A stretch of DNA of 64,000 bases from UBA7985 sp002711265 (GCA_965660945.1 CBFIBS010000001.1:186001-250000); one strand, 5' to 3'. Positions 25,979-35,367 are shown, numbered from the stretch's first letter. The notes: generated by a model from the letters alone, not told the origin. Numbers and translations: made by a program.

Positions 25979-27450
25979 GCCGACACCCCGATCTCGTGGG
26001 TTTCCAGCACGAACGCGGCCATGGGATCCGCAAGCCGCAGCACGTGATTGAGCTGAAATTCGTAGAGCGCTCCACGGTCCATCTCCGGCGGGGAGAAGGC
26101 AAAGGCAAAGGTCGGCATGGGCTCGTTTTCGGTCAGCGGAAAGTGCAACAGGTAGGGGTTGAGCAAGCGCGCGATATCCCGTGCTTGCACTTGCGTACCG
26201 GCGGTGATGATAGCCATCACACCAACTTCGTGGACACCGTCAGTACCACCTTCAATGCCCATCACCTGCGTTTCCAGAGCGCCGAGCGTCGCATCCTGCC
26301 CCATCAGGCGAAACTCCAGCTCAAAGTCGCCGGCGACATTGGAAGCTTCCCGGGCGCGAAAAGCAGCCTCAAGCGCTTCGACCCAGTCCTTGATGTGCGC
26401 GACATAGTGGGGGTCGCGGACCATGACCAGCGAAACAGTCTGAAAGCCCGCCTGCCGCGCGCCCTCGAGCTTGACCGTGTAGGCGTCAGTCGCCACCCAG
26501 ACCGACCCTTCCACCCGCACCCGGCGGGCGTCAAGGGCAGTGTAGCGGGCGCCGGTTACGTCGAGGTGGCCGCCGGGCTCGTGCAGCACAAAAGGGTCCG
26601 CGTTCTCATAGAGCATGTGCGCCGAGACTGTATGCGGCGTCGCCTGCACGCCTGCGCCGGTGGGCTGCACGGTGAACCCGGCCGCGTCAAATTCGATCAG
26701 GATTGCGCCCGAGCCGGGGTTGTCGGTGGCCAGCGCGCCGCATTCGCCGATTTTGGCCCCGTGCCAGGCCCCGCCGGCATGACAACCACGCGCCAGCGGC
26801 AGCGCCGCAATCACGGCCGTATCGGTCGCCCGCCCGGCGATGATAATATCGGCGCCCGTCTCAAGCGCCGCCTGAATCTGCTCGGCACCTGCCAGAGCAA
26901 CCGCTTGACTGCATCCGGCGAAATCCGCGGCTTCGATATCAGGCGCGCCCTCGAGCGCACTGATCCCCCCGTGGCTAAACTGCTCGGCAAGGGTGGCCGG
27001 AGACTGACTGCTTTTCAGGGTCGCGACCTTCAATGCAGCGCCGACACCAGCCGGATCTTCAGCCGCGATTTTAGCGGTGATTTCCAGCATCCAATCGACC
27101 ATGGCGTCGACCCCGCAGGTGCCCGCGGTTCCGATCAACAGCGGCACCCCTAGCCGCGCCCGCGCCCGCATCAGCATGGCCCACTCGCGCTCGATGGACG
27201 CCCTTGCGTACTTACAGGTACCGGTGCCCAGATAGAAGGGACCACTGTCGGTCGAACCGCCGTCGATGGCGATGATATCGGGCGCCATGGTCAGGCCTGT
27301 TTCGAGGGCAGCGGGGTCGATGCTGATGCCCAGCGCGCCCGAAGGGATCAGCACCCGCACTTGAGGATCGGCGCCTTGCCCGTGGGCCGTCGGGGCTGTG
27401 CCCGGTCGAGCTCCCGCGTTCAGGCCCCGGTCAGCGTCCGTCGCAGCCAC
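25975..27450 (-). CDS. AtuA/DUF1446 family acyl-CoA or terpenoid catabolism protein
   Basis: 491 residues from a GTG at 27450. DUF1446 signature near the N-terminus: IIAIDGGSTDSGPFYLGTGT, then LIGTAGTCGVDAMVDWM, and later IIAGRATDTAVIAALPLA. AtuA of Pseudomonas is needed for acyclic terpene (citronellol) use, but most homologues lie in unrelated carboxylate loci. Here the gene is 3 bases downstream of tctA, so it likely processes the acid imported by the TTT system or its CoA ester (inference). An internal duplication-like repeat of AtuA-type folds is not evident. Specific reaction unknown. Confidence 0.83.
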   Translation of the reverse strand: MAATDADRGLNAGARPGTAPTAHGQGADPQVRVLIPSGALGISIDPAALETGLTMAPDIIAIDGGSTDSGPFYLGTGTCKYARASIEREWAMLMRARARLGVPLLIGTAGTCGVDAMVDWMLEITAKIAAEDPAGVGAALKVATLKSSQSPATLAEQFSHGGISALEGAPDIEAADFAGCSQAVALAGAEQIQAALETGADIIIAGRATDTAVIAALPLARGCHAGGAWHGAKIGECGALATDNPGSGAILIEFDAAGFTVQPTGAGVQATPHTVSAHMLYENADPFVLHEPGGHLDVTGARYTALDARRVRVEGSVWVATDAYTVKLEGARQAGFQTVSLVMVRDPHYVAHIKDWVEALEAAFRAREASNVAGDFELEFRLMGQDATLGALETQVMGIEGGTDGVHEVGVMAIITAGTQVQARDIARLLNPYLLHFPLTENEPMPTFAFAFSPPEMDRGALYEFQLNHVLRLADPMAAFVLETHEIGVSA

Positions 27451-27453
27451 GGC

Positions 27454-28998
27454 TCAGTCCTTGTTCATCGTGCTGTCCGCGACAACCTTGCGTTCACGAC
27501 GGGCCAGACGGCCTTCGATCATCGGGTAGAGCAGCATGGCCACAGCGATCAGCAAGAAAACCAGCGTCATGGGACGCTCCCAGATGAAGCTGAAACCAAC
27601 GTAGTCGGGGTCTGTCAGCGCCCGGCCGAGATTGTCCTCCATACGGATGCCGAGGATGAAGCCGATGACGATCGGCGCGATCGGGAACTTCGCCAGCCGT
27701 AGGATGGTGGTCACCACCCCGAGCACGATCATGGTGTAGAGCTCGGCGGGGTTCTGGCTGACCAGATAAGCCCCGACCATCGAGAAGAACAGCACGAACG
27801 GGATGAGGAAGGTCCGCGGCACCGCCAGCAGCTTGGCGATATAGGGGATCAGCGGATAGTTGAGGATCAACAGCACCACGTTGCCGAAGTACATGGAAAT
27901 GATAATGCCCCAGAAAATCTCCGGGTTATCGTTGATCAGCCCCGGGCCAGGCTGCACCCCCAGCGAAATCAACGCCACCAGCAGGATTGCCGTGGTGCCG
28001 GAGCCGGGAATACCGAGTGTCAGCATCGGTACGAACGACCCCGTGGAAGCGGCGTTGTTGGCGGTCTCTGGTGCCGTCAGACCGCGCAGCGACCCCTTGC
28101 CGAACTCCTCACGCTTTTCCTTGGGCGCGATGTTGCGCTCCATGGCGTAGCCCATCAGCGAGGCAATGGTCGCCCCTGCCCCGGGCATGACCCCGATCAG
28201 GAAGCCCAAGATCGACTGGCGACCAATCACCGGTGCCATCTCGCGGGCTTCCTTGGCGTTGATGCGCATGTTGGTGATTTCCTTGCTCTCCCCGTCGCCC
28301 TTGTACTGGCCCCGCTTGGGATCGAGGATCAGGAAGAAGGCTTCAGGCACAGCAAACAGGCCCATGATCAGCGTGATCGAGGAAATCCCGTCCTGCAGCG
28401 GCACATAGCCGAAAGTAAAGCGCGGCCGGTTGGCGAACTGCGAACCTTCGCCGACCGAGGCGAGGATCATGCCGAAGATCACCATGAGCAAGGCCTTGTA
28501 TGCCCGCCCGCGTTCGCCAAAGGCAGCAACGGCCGTCATGCCCAGCACCATCACGGCAAGGTACTCGGGCGACTGGAACAGCAGCGCTACGTCAGCCAGC
28601 GGCTTGGCAGCAGCGGTCAGCAGCAGCGCGCCGATAGTACCTCCGGCAAAAGAGGAGATCGCAGCAATAGTCAGCGCCTTGCCCGCAAAGCCCTTGCGCG
28701 CCATGGGATAGCCGTCGAACGAGGTCGCGACGGTGGACGCGACCCCCGGCGCGTTGATCAAGATCGATGACGTCGAGCCGCCAAACACGGCTCCGTAGTA
28801 AACCCCAGCCAGCATGATCATGGCGATCGACGGCTCGCCGATGCCTACGGCGACCGGGATCATGATGGCGATCACCTGCATGGGTCCAAGCCCCGGCACC
28901 ATGCCGATGAACGAGCCGATGATGCAGCCCAATACCACCAGCGCAATGGCCTGGAAGGTGAAGGCGGCGCTCAGGCCGGTGAGAATTCCCTCAAGCAT
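27454..28998 (-). CDS. tctA: Tripartite tricarboxylate transporter large permease
   Basis: 514 residues, about 11-12 membrane helices. TctA-type N-terminus with IIGSFIGMVPGLGPMQVIAI and the family motif GVYYGAVFGGSTSSILINAPG; the mirrored second-half motif is LGIPGSGTTAILLVAL. The large channel subunit of the secondary TTT importer, working with TctB and periplasmic TctC. Starts 4 bases after the tctB stop. Cytoplasmic tail is basic (RLARRERKV). Substrate is a carboxylate, not necessarily citrate. Confidence 0.95.
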   Translation of the reverse strand: MLEGILTGLSAAFTFQAIALVVLGCIIGSFIGMVPGLGPMQVIAIMIPVAVGIGEPSIAMIMLAGVYYGAVFGGSTSSILINAPGVASTVATSFDGYPMARKGFAGKALTIAAISSFAGGTIGALLLTAAAKPLADVALLFQSPEYLAVMVLGMTAVAAFGERGRAYKALLMVIFGMILASVGEGSQFANRPRFTFGYVPLQDGISSITLIMGLFAVPEAFFLILDPKRGQYKGDGESKEITNMRINAKEAREMAPVIGRQSILGFLIGVMPGAGATIASLMGYAMERNIAPKEKREEFGKGSLRGLTAPETANNAASTGSFVPMLTLGIPGSGTTAILLVALISLGVQPGPGLINDNPEIFWGIIISMYFGNVVLLILNYPLIPYIAKLLAVPRTFLIPFVLFFSMVGAYLVSQNPAELYTMIVLGVVTTILRLAKFPIAPIVIGFILGIRMEDNLGRALTDPDYVGFSFIWERPMTLVFLLIAVAMLLYPMIEGRLARRERKVVADSTMNKD

Positions 28999-29002
28999 GC
29001 CC

Positions 29003-29545
29003 CTAGCCCCCGATCAGGTTCATCAGTGGCGCCGGCAGCGGCACGATGGTCCGCTGCAGCACGTAGGTCACCAGCAGCCAGATCGACAGCGGTGCCGCCA
29101 GCGATACGATCACCATGGCGATCCAGCGCCGCTCACCCAGCAGGATCGAGCCAAACAGCAGCAGGAAGAATGTGGTCGGGATAAAACCGCCGAGGCGAAG
29201 AACCGAGGCGTAGACGAACATCAGCGCGATCATGGCGCAGAGTTGGCCCCACTTCGCCTGACCGAAGGTCTCGAAGCTGAGGTCGGCCATCCGGTCCTCG
29301 CTTTCCTTCAGCTGCTTGTTGTCGGAAACACGCTTGGCGCCGGTGGTCGGCGAGATGATGGTGATCACAGAGGCGATGATGCTGAAAATCCCAAGAATCC
29401 GCGGCAGCGTATCCAGCCGCATCGGCTGGTTGCGGAAGAACGGCGGGATCGTCTTCTCCAGGTCAAAGGCTGCCCAGGTAAACAGGCAGCTGAAGATCAG
29501 CAGTATCACCCCTATGATCCGGTCGGGGGTCAGTAAGCGCGCCAT
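29003..29545 (-). CDS. tctB: Tripartite tricarboxylate transporter small permease
   Basis: 180 residues from ATG 29545, with AAGGAG seven bases upstream; ten upstream codons in the open frame lack a ribosome site. Four predicted helices: an N-terminal one (RIIGVILLIFSCLFTWAAF), one after residue 50 and two near the C-terminus (FIPTTFFLLLFGSILLG and the final segment). Low sequence conservation is normal for TctB. Placement between tctC and tctA makes the call safe. Confidence 0.92.
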   Translation of the reverse strand: MARLLTPDRIIGVILLIFSCLFTWAAFDLEKTIPPFFRNQPMRLDTLPRILGIFSIIASVITIISPTTGAKRVSDNKQLKESEDRMADLSFETFGQAKWGQLCAMIALMFVYASVLRLGGFIPTTFFLLLFGSILLGERRWIAMVIVSLAAPLSIWLLVTYVLQRTIVPLPAPLMNLIGG

Positions 29546-29720
29546 CGAAACGCTCCTTGGTCTAAGCGCTCGCACCGGTGGGCCGGCCCACTGCTGCGCT
29601 CGCGGATTGGATCCTCATCCGACGATACGATGAGGCTACACCAGTGGCGGGTTAAACAAAAACAGGCGAGAGAAGGCGAAAAGGAAGCAGAAGAAAAACG
29701 AAGAGGGATCGAAGGAGAGA

Positions 29721-29745
29721 GGGAGCCGCCGGGCGGCCCCCTCCC
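29721..29745 (-). terminator. Intercistronic hairpin between tctC and tctB
   Basis: On the minus strand GGGAG...GCCG pairs with CGGC...CTCCC (29721-29745, small bulge), followed by a pyrimidine-rich stretch containing TTTTT about 35 bases on. It would reduce permease expression relative to TctC. Confidence 0.5.
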
Positions 29746-29766
29746 CGTTCACGAAGACCGCAGGGC

Positions 29767-30729
29767 TTAGAGGAAGCCCAGCGAAGTCATCAGTTCACCG
29801 ATGACCTGCTCCTGGTTCTCCAGGAAGGCCACGAAGTCGTCACCGGGGTTGAAGATTTCAACCCAACCGTTGCGCGCACGAACAGCTTCCCACTCAGGGG
29901 TTTCGTACATGGCACCAAGCATTGCGCGGTAAGCCTCAGCCTTCTCATCCGGCAGGCTCGGGGACGCGAAGAAGCCACGCCAGTTCACGAAATAAACGCC
30001 ATCAGCGCCGGCTTCGGAACAGGTTGGGACGTCAGGAGCGTCAGCAATCCGGGCATCAGAGGTGACGCACAGAATGTCGACTTCACCAGCCTTCTGCTGA
30101 GCCAGAGCCTCGCCAAGACCGGTCGAGAGCACTTCGATCTCACCCGAGAGCAGAGCCGCCAGCGCAACACCACCAGCATCGAACGGCAGGTAAGCAATCT
30201 GGGTTGCATCAGCGCCTGCAGCGTTCATGACCATGGCACCGATCAGGTGGTCCATGCCGCCCGGAACCGAGCCGCCACCCATGGCGATCGAGGACGGATC
30301 AGCCGCGTAGGCCGCAACCAGGTCGGACAGCGAGGTCGAAGAACCCGGGGTCACAACCAGTGCACCGTAGTCACCGATGGTACCGGCAATCATGGTCAGG
30401 TCGGAGAAGTTGTAAGGGAACACACCCTGCAGCGAGCGGATCACGATTGGCGTGGAGTTCACCATCATGGTGTCGTGCATGGAATCGGCGTTCTCGATCA
30501 GGTGACCGATGGCAACACCGCCACCGCCGCCGGACATGTTCTCGAACGACGCAGAACCCAGCAGGCCTGCACCGGTCAGGGCTTCACCGGTACCGCGAGC
30601 GGTACCATCCCAACCACCGCCGGCACCACCTGGGATCAGGAAGTGTACGGAATCGACCATCTGTTCCGCGGAAGCCACGGAAGCAGCGGTCATGAGCGCC
30701 GCAGCGCCCAGAGTCAGTTTCTTCAGCAT
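29767..30729 (-). CDS. tctC: Tripartite tricarboxylate transporter periplasmic binding protein
   Basis: 320 residues from ATG 30729, which follows GGGAGGATTATCC. Signal peptide MLKKLTLGAAALMTAASVASA. Bug/TctC fold: HFLIPGGAGGGWDGTARGTG is the N-terminal ligand loop, GGGSVPGGMDHLIGAMVM the second. High-expression codon bias (GCT, GAA, CGT-type codons) sets it apart from tctA and tctB. Lies 46 bases downstream of another binding protein gene of a different family. Confidence 0.93.
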   Translation of the reverse strand: MLKKLTLGAAALMTAASVASAEQMVDSVHFLIPGGAGGGWDGTARGTGEALTGAGLLGSASFENMSGGGGGVAIGHLIENADSMHDTMMVNSTPIVIRSLQGVFPYNFSDLTMIAGTIGDYGALVVTPGSSTSLSDLVAAYAADPSSIAMGGGSVPGGMDHLIGAMVMNAAGADATQIAYLPFDAGGVALAALLSGEIEVLSTGLGEALAQQKAGEVDILCVTSDARIADAPDVPTCSEAGADGVYFVNWRGFFASPSLPDEKAEAYRAMLGAMYETPEWEAVRARNGWVEIFNPGDDFVAFLENQEQVIGELMTSLGFL

Positions 30730-30775
30730 GGATAATCCTCCCATTTATGCTGATTTCGGATTCTGGAGGCGCACG

Positions 30776-31846
30776 TTACAGCGGCCCCCCCAGGGCTTGC
30801 CGCCAAAGGCGGATCACGTTCTCCCGCCGCGCCTGATCGAGATAGATCAGCAGGCGCGTGTCCACCCCCATGGGCTCGAGATAGCCCCGGGTCAGACCGT
30901 TTTCGGGAAAGAGGGTTGAGTTCCAGTCCACGTCTTCGTGGACCGCCGGAAAGCCGACATCATCGTTCAGGATGGTCTGGCCTTCGAGACTGAGCAGGAA
31001 ATTGAGGAAGTCCTCGCCCTGTTCGGGATGGGCGGCAGCAGCGGGGATGAAGGCGACCCGGCTGACCACCAGCGTATAGTCCTGGGGCAGCACCACCCCG
31101 AGGGCTTCTGCCGTTTGCGCGCGCTGGGCGGCGTAGGAACCGATGACGTTATAGGCCAGCGCCAGCTCGCCCTTTGCCACCCGCTCGATCATGCCGCTGG
31201 ATGAAGAATATAGCTCGACCTGATTGGCACCGAAGGCCTGCACCAGCGTCCAGAAATCCCGGCTCTGGTCGGCATCACGGGCGGCGAGCAACAACCCGAA
31301 ACCCGAGCGCTCGATGTCGTAGGTGCCGATCCGCTGGAAGGCGACATCGCCCTCCGACTGCAGCCACGCGAGCAGCGCTTCGCGGGTGGTGGGGACTGTG
31401 GCCCCATCGAACAGGCTGCGGTTATAGACGATCACTGCGGGTTCAACCGAGACGGCGTAGGCTTCATCGCGCCAGTGCGACCAGTCGGGCAACTGCCCGC
31501 GCGCCGCCGGCATGAACCGGCGCGCGTAGCCGTCGTGAACCAGCTTCATCTGCAAGTCCATGGCCGAGGACCAGACCACGTCGGCCGTCTGGCCAGTCTC
31601 ATCCAGCACGCGCGCGTGCAGTTCCTGGGTCAGCAGCTCGTGGTAAATCAGGGTCAGGTCAGGCCGCTGCGCCTTGTAAGCGCGAAGCACTGGCTCAACC
31701 GCGATGTAGTCCGCGGTGGAGTAGACCACCAGCTGATCTTCACCCGATCCGGCCAGCAAGAAGGGTTCGGCAGCGGTCAACCGCGCACAGAACAGGCAAG
31801 TCAGTGCTGACAGGATGGTGCCGAGGCACCGCAGATATCCGACCAC
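30776..31846 (-). CDS. ABC-type periplasmic binding protein without permease, probable sensor partner of TctDE-like system
   Basis: 356 residues from GTG 31846, chosen because GGGAGGA lies just upstream and a signal peptide follows (YLRCLGTILSALTCLF...AA). The frame stays open to 32674 but that part is antisense to the response regulator. Mature protein resembles the iron/polyamine-type (FbpA/PotD-like) binders: QLVVYSTADYIAVEPVLRAY, LTQELHARVLDETGQTADVV. There is no cognate permease or ATPase. Instead it sits between a divergent two-component system and tctCBA, like PgtC beside PgtB/PgtA, where the binder presents the ligand to the sensor. A regulatory role is inferred. Confidence 0.75.
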   Translation of the reverse strand: MVGYLRCLGTILSALTCLFCARLTAAEPFLLAGSGEDQLVVYSTADYIAVEPVLRAYKAQRPDLTLIYHELLTQELHARVLDETGQTADVVWSSAMDLQMKLVHDGYARRFMPAARGQLPDWSHWRDEAYAVSVEPAVIVYNRSLFDGATVPTTREALLAWLQSEGDVAFQRIGTYDIERSGFGLLLAARDADQSRDFWTLVQAFGANQVELYSSSSGMIERVAKGELALAYNVIGSYAAQRAQTAEALGVVLPQDYTLVVSRVAFIPAAAAHPEQGEDFLNFLLSLEGQTILNDDVGFPAVHEDVDWNSTLFPENGLTRGYLEPMGVDTRLLIYLDQARRENVIRLWRQALGGPL

Positions 31847-31957
31847 GCCTTCCTCCCAGAAGCGTCCCCCTGCTGGCAGACGCACTGCCGGGGATAAGCA
31901 AAATCCTAGGGGAAGTAAGCTGTCGAAAACCTGACAAAATCGTGCCAACCTGAGGGA
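31847..31957. promoter_or_regulatory. Divergent promoter between binding protein and response regulator
   Basis: 111 bases that must hold promoters for the whole TTT/AtuA operon leftward and the two-component/CoA-transferase operon rightward, and so the likely target of the regulator at 31958. No clear repeat operator was found by eye. Confidence 0.5.
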
Positions 31958-32629
31958 ATGAGAGCTTTGCTTGTCGAGGATAACCCGGTTCTGGCGGACG
32001 GGGTGGCACTGGCCTTTTCCAAGGCCGGGCTGAACCTGGAACACGCCGGGACGCTGGAGGGTGCCCGCGCCTTCCTCAGCGCCTTCAGCGTCGACATCGT
32101 GCTGCTCGACCTGACCCTGCCAGACGGCGATGGTCTGACCTTGCTGGGGGAAATGCGCGCCCGGCAGGACAGCACGCCCGTTTTGATCCTCACCGCCCGG
32201 GACGCGGTGCGGGACCGAGTGGCGGGGCTGGACCGGGGCGCGGACGATTACCTCACCAAGCCCTTCGCCCTCGATGAGCTGATGGCGAGGGCCCGCGCAC
32301 TCGCCCGCCGGCAGGCCGGGGCAACCGATGCGCGGCTTACCGTTGGCCCGCTGATGCTCGATACCGCAGGGTATCAGGCCTGGCTCGATCAGATTGCGCT
32401 CAACCTGCCTCGGCGCGAGTTTGCCTGTCTGGCGATCCTCGCCACCAATGCCAACGCCGTTGTCTCGAAGGACAGCCTGATCAGCGCGCTCTACGACAAC
32501 GCTGATCCGCCCATGCCCAACGCGGTCGAAGTGATCATCAGCCGCCTGCGCAAGCGCCTGACCCACCCCGCGATTGCGCTGAAAACCGTGCGCGGCGTCG
32601 GCTATATGCTGCTGGAGCATGATCGATGA
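31958..32629 (+). CDS. OmpR-family response regulator (TctD-like)
   Basis: 223 residues. Receiver domain begins MRALLVEDNPVLADG, phosphoacceptor D51 in VLLDLTLPDGDG, and switch lysine in DDYLTKPFALDEL. The winged-helix OmpR effector occupies residues about 130-220, with VISRLRKRLTHP and the closing KTVRGVGYML. TctD-type regulators activate tricarboxylate transport operons. ATGA overlap with the kinase gene. The natural target is the divergent operon that starts with the binding protein and tctC (inference). Confidence 0.9.
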   Translation: MRALLVEDNPVLADGVALAFSKAGLNLEHAGTLEGARAFLSAFSVDIVLLDLTLPDGDGLTLLGEMRARQDSTPVLILTARDAVRDRVAGLDRGADDYLTKPFALDELMARARALARRQAGATDARLTVGPLMLDTAGYQAWLDQIALNLPRREFACLAILATNANAVVSKDSLISALYDNADPPMPNAVEVIISRLRKRLTHPAIALKTVRGVGYMLLEHDR

Positions 32630-34023
32630 CGGCTGCAAACGGGCAAGGCGACCTCGCTCCACCGAACAGCGCACGCACTGAAATGAGCCTGCGGCGGCGA
32701 TTGCTGCTGTTCCTGCTGCTGCCGCTGATCCCGCTGTCCGCCGTGCTGATCATGCTGATCTACTGGGCGATCCGGTCGGCGACGACCGAGAGCTACGATC
32801 GCGTGCTTGAGGGCTCTGCGCTGGCCATCGCCGACCGGGTGGTGCTGGAAAGCAGCACACTGGTGGTCGACCTGCCCTACGCCGCGCTGCAGATGCTGAC
32901 CAACTCCGCCGAAGACCGGGTGTTCTACTCGGTACAGATCTACCCCTCGGGCGAGGTGATCACCGGGTACCGCGACCTGCCCGCACCAGACTTCACCACG
33001 GGAAACGGCGGTGAAGACCGGATTGTGCAGTACATCGACTTCCGCGGCGAGAGAATGCGGATGGTCGCCATCCGCGATGAAGCCCTGAGCTATGCCGCCA
33101 AGCAGACCTTTGTCGTGCTGGTCGCCGAGACCATGGGCCAGCGTCAGGTCGTGCTGGAGCGCTACTTGCGGCGCGCCGTGCTGGCCTTTGTCATTGGGGT
33201 GTTGCTGGTTTCCGCCCTGACCCTCTACGCCGTCAATCTCGGCCTGCGGCCACTTCGCAACCTCGCCCAGGCCGTGCGCCTGCGCGGCGAGCGTGACCTG
33301 CGCGCCATCCGGCGACCGGTGCCGTCCGAGGGCCAGCCGCTGGTCGATGAAATCAACGCCCTGTTCGCGCGGCTGGAAAAGGCGCTCAATTCCCACCGCC
33401 GCTTCGTCAGCAACACCGCCCATCAGCTGCGAACGCCGCTGGCCGAACTGAAGACGCAGCTGGAGGTCGCACGCCTCGAGGGGACGCCCCCCGATCTGAG
33501 CGGCCTCAGCGGACGGGTCGACGGTCTGGCGCATCTGGTTGACCAGATGGTCTTGCTCAGCCGTATCGGTGAGCAGCCCTCAGGCGTCGATACCTTCGGC
33601 AAAGTTGATTTGCGGATGCTGGCGGAACAGGCAGTCGCGGAATGGTCGCTGCGGGCGATCGAGGCTGGAATCGACCTTGGCCTGCAGATCGAAGCCAAGG
33701 CACCCTCCCTCGTCCACGGTCACCAGTCGCTGCTGCTCGAAGCGCTGGGCAACCTGATCGACAACGTCATCAAGCACGCCGCCGGCGCAACGACGGCAAC
33801 GATACAGGTCCATAAGGACCGCCTGATTGTCACCGATGACGGTCCGGGGTTCCGGCCGAAGGGCTCGAACGAGTCCAGTGTGCAGCGCTTCGGCCTCAGC
33901 ATCGTCAACGAGATCATGGACCTGCATAAGGGCCGCGTGACGCAGAACCTCGGCCCCCGGGCCGAAGTTGCGCTGATTTTCGACGGTGAGGACGACCTAG
34001 GCAGCAAAGGTACGGCGCCATGA
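32626..34023 (+). CDS. Sensor histidine kinase (TctE-like)
   Basis: 465 residues. Two membrane helices at about 25-49 and 183-204 flank a TctE-type periplasmic sensor domain of roughly 130 residues. HAMP linker, then the H-box with H266 in SNTAHQLRTPLAELK. The ATPase domain has an N-box (NLIDNVIKHA) and G1 (VTDDGPGF). Starts in an ATGA overlap with the regulator, ends in an ATGA overlap with the CoA-transferase. Its periplasmic domain is a plausible docking site for the neighbouring binding protein. Confidence 0.9.
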   Translation: MTAANGQGDLAPPNSARTEMSLRRRLLLFLLLPLIPLSAVLIMLIYWAIRSATTESYDRVLEGSALAIADRVVLESSTLVVDLPYAALQMLTNSAEDRVFYSVQIYPSGEVITGYRDLPAPDFTTGNGGEDRIVQYIDFRGERMRMVAIRDEALSYAAKQTFVVLVAETMGQRQVVLERYLRRAVLAFVIGVLLVSALTLYAVNLGLRPLRNLAQAVRLRGERDLRAIRRPVPSEGQPLVDEINALFARLEKALNSHRRFVSNTAHQLRTPLAELKTQLEVARLEGTPPDLSGLSGRVDGLAHLVDQMVLLSRIGEQPSGVDTFGKVDLRMLAEQAVAEWSLRAIEAGIDLGLQIEAKAPSLVHGHQSLLLEALGNLIDNVIKHAAGATTATIQVHKDRLIVTDDGPGFRPKGSNESSVQRFGLSIVNEIMDLHKGRVTQNLGPRAEVALIFDGEDDLGSKGTAP

Positions 34024-35216
34024 CGACGCGACCGCTGGAGGGCATCCGCGTCCTCGATCTGACCAACGTGCTCGCCGGGCCCTTCGCCTGCCACCAGCTT
34101 GCGCATCTGGGCGCCGAGGTGATCAAGGTCGAGGCCGTCGGGCGGGGCGATCTTGCCCGCAATCTTGGCTCGGACCCGGATTTGAACGCCGCCGGGATGG
34201 GCATATCCTTCCTCGCGCAGAACGCGGGTAAGAAGTCGATTACGCTGAACCTCAAGCACCCTGACGGCAAAGCCCTGCTCAAGCGGCTGGTGGCGACCGC
34301 TGACGTGCTGGTGGAGAATTTCCGCCCCGGGGTTATGGCCCGGCTCGACCTTGACTATCCCCGGCTCAAGGCCATCCACCCCAGCCTGATTTACTGCGCG
34401 ATTTCCGGCTTCGGGCAGGATGGACCGTGGGTCAGCCGCCCGGCCTATGATCAGATCATTCAGGGCGCCTCGGGCCTGATGTCGGTCACCGGCGACGCCG
34501 ACAGCGCGCCGCTGCGCGTCGGCTCCCCCATTGCCGACACCATTGGCGGCCTGACCGCAGCCATGGCGGTCAACGCCGCGCTCAACGCCCGCCCGCGGGG
34601 GTGCCTGATCGACGTATCCATGCTCGAAGGCTTGCTCAGTACCATGGGTTGGGTGCTGTCGAATTTCCTCATCGGCGGGCAGTCCCCCGGTGCCAACGGC
34701 AATGAAAACCCGACCTCTGCCCCCTCGGGCACCTTCCGCACCGGTGAGGGCCTGCTCAACATCGCAGCCAACAAGGACGAGCAGTGGCAGACACTGTGCG
34801 CGCATCTCGGGCGCCGTGATCTGCTCGAACACCCGGACTACGCCAACCGGGAGCAGCGCAAGAGCAACCGCCACCGGCTGCGAGCAGCGCTCGAAGACAG
34901 TCTCGCCGTCAAATCAGCCACAGCGTGGGAGGCCGAACTGAACGCACTGGGCATCCCCGCGGGGGCCGTGCTGAGCGTGCAGGAGGTATTGGAAAGCGAG
35001 CAGCTGGCCGCGCGTGACTTCTTCGAAGACTTTGCGGCGGGTGCCACGCTCGACCGTGACATTCAGGTCGTTTCCACCGGCGTGAAGATCGACGGTGCGC
35101 GGCCAAAGGTCGAAACCCCGCCCCCGGCGCTTGGCGCCGATGCGGCTGAAATCTGGGGTGAACTGGGTTTGAGCGAGGATGACCTCGCAGACCTGCGCCA
35201 AATGGGCGTCATCTAG
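34020..35216 (+). CDS. Family III CoA-transferase (CaiB/BaiF)
   Basis: 398 residues. N-terminal PLEGIRVLDLTNVLAGPFAC and GAEVIKVEAVGRGDLAR are typical, followed by NLKHPDGKALLKRL and VENFRPGVM. These enzymes exchange CoA between carboxylates through an aspartyl-CoA intermediate; the likely aspartate is in the segment after FRPGVMARLDLDY (not certain). Cotranscribed with the TctDE-like genes by ATGA overlap, so it probably activates the acid taken up by the adjacent TTT system (inference). Confidence 0.88.
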   Translation: MTTRPLEGIRVLDLTNVLAGPFACHQLAHLGAEVIKVEAVGRGDLARNLGSDPDLNAAGMGISFLAQNAGKKSITLNLKHPDGKALLKRLVATADVLVENFRPGVMARLDLDYPRLKAIHPSLIYCAISGFGQDGPWVSRPAYDQIIQGASGLMSVTGDADSAPLRVGSPIADTIGGLTAAMAVNAALNARPRGCLIDVSMLEGLLSTMGWVLSNFLIGGQSPGANGNENPTSAPSGTFRTGEGLLNIAANKDEQWQTLCAHLGRRDLLEHPDYANREQRKSNRHRLRAALEDSLAVKSATAWEAELNALGIPAGAVLSVQEVLESEQLAARDFFEDFAAGATLDRDIQVVSTGVKIDGARPKVETPPPALGADAAEIWGELGLSEDDLADLRQMGVI

Positions 35217-35306
35217 GCCCCCTGTGTTACAGCAAGCCAGCGGCAGGTTGGGCGCAAAGGGTCGGTCACCCACCCTCGCCGGATAATCGCCGGACGATGG
35301 CCAGAG

Positions 35307-35338
35307 GGGCGCTGCTCAACCGTGAAAAAGCAGCGCCC
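35307..35338. terminator. Hairpin between converging CoA-transferase and metY genes
   Basis: GGGCGCTGC (35307-35315) pairs exactly with GCAGCGCCC (35330-35338) over 14 bases. No T-run on either strand, so termination strength is uncertain; its place between convergent stops suggests a transcript end. Confidence 0.45.
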
Positions 35339-35367
35339 ACCCGGCAAAGGCCTCAGCCTCTGGTCAG

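Noticed and set aside
31847..32674. N-terminal extension of the permease-less binding protein
   Set aside because: Antisense to the response regulator; a signal peptide and ribosome site place the true start at 31846.
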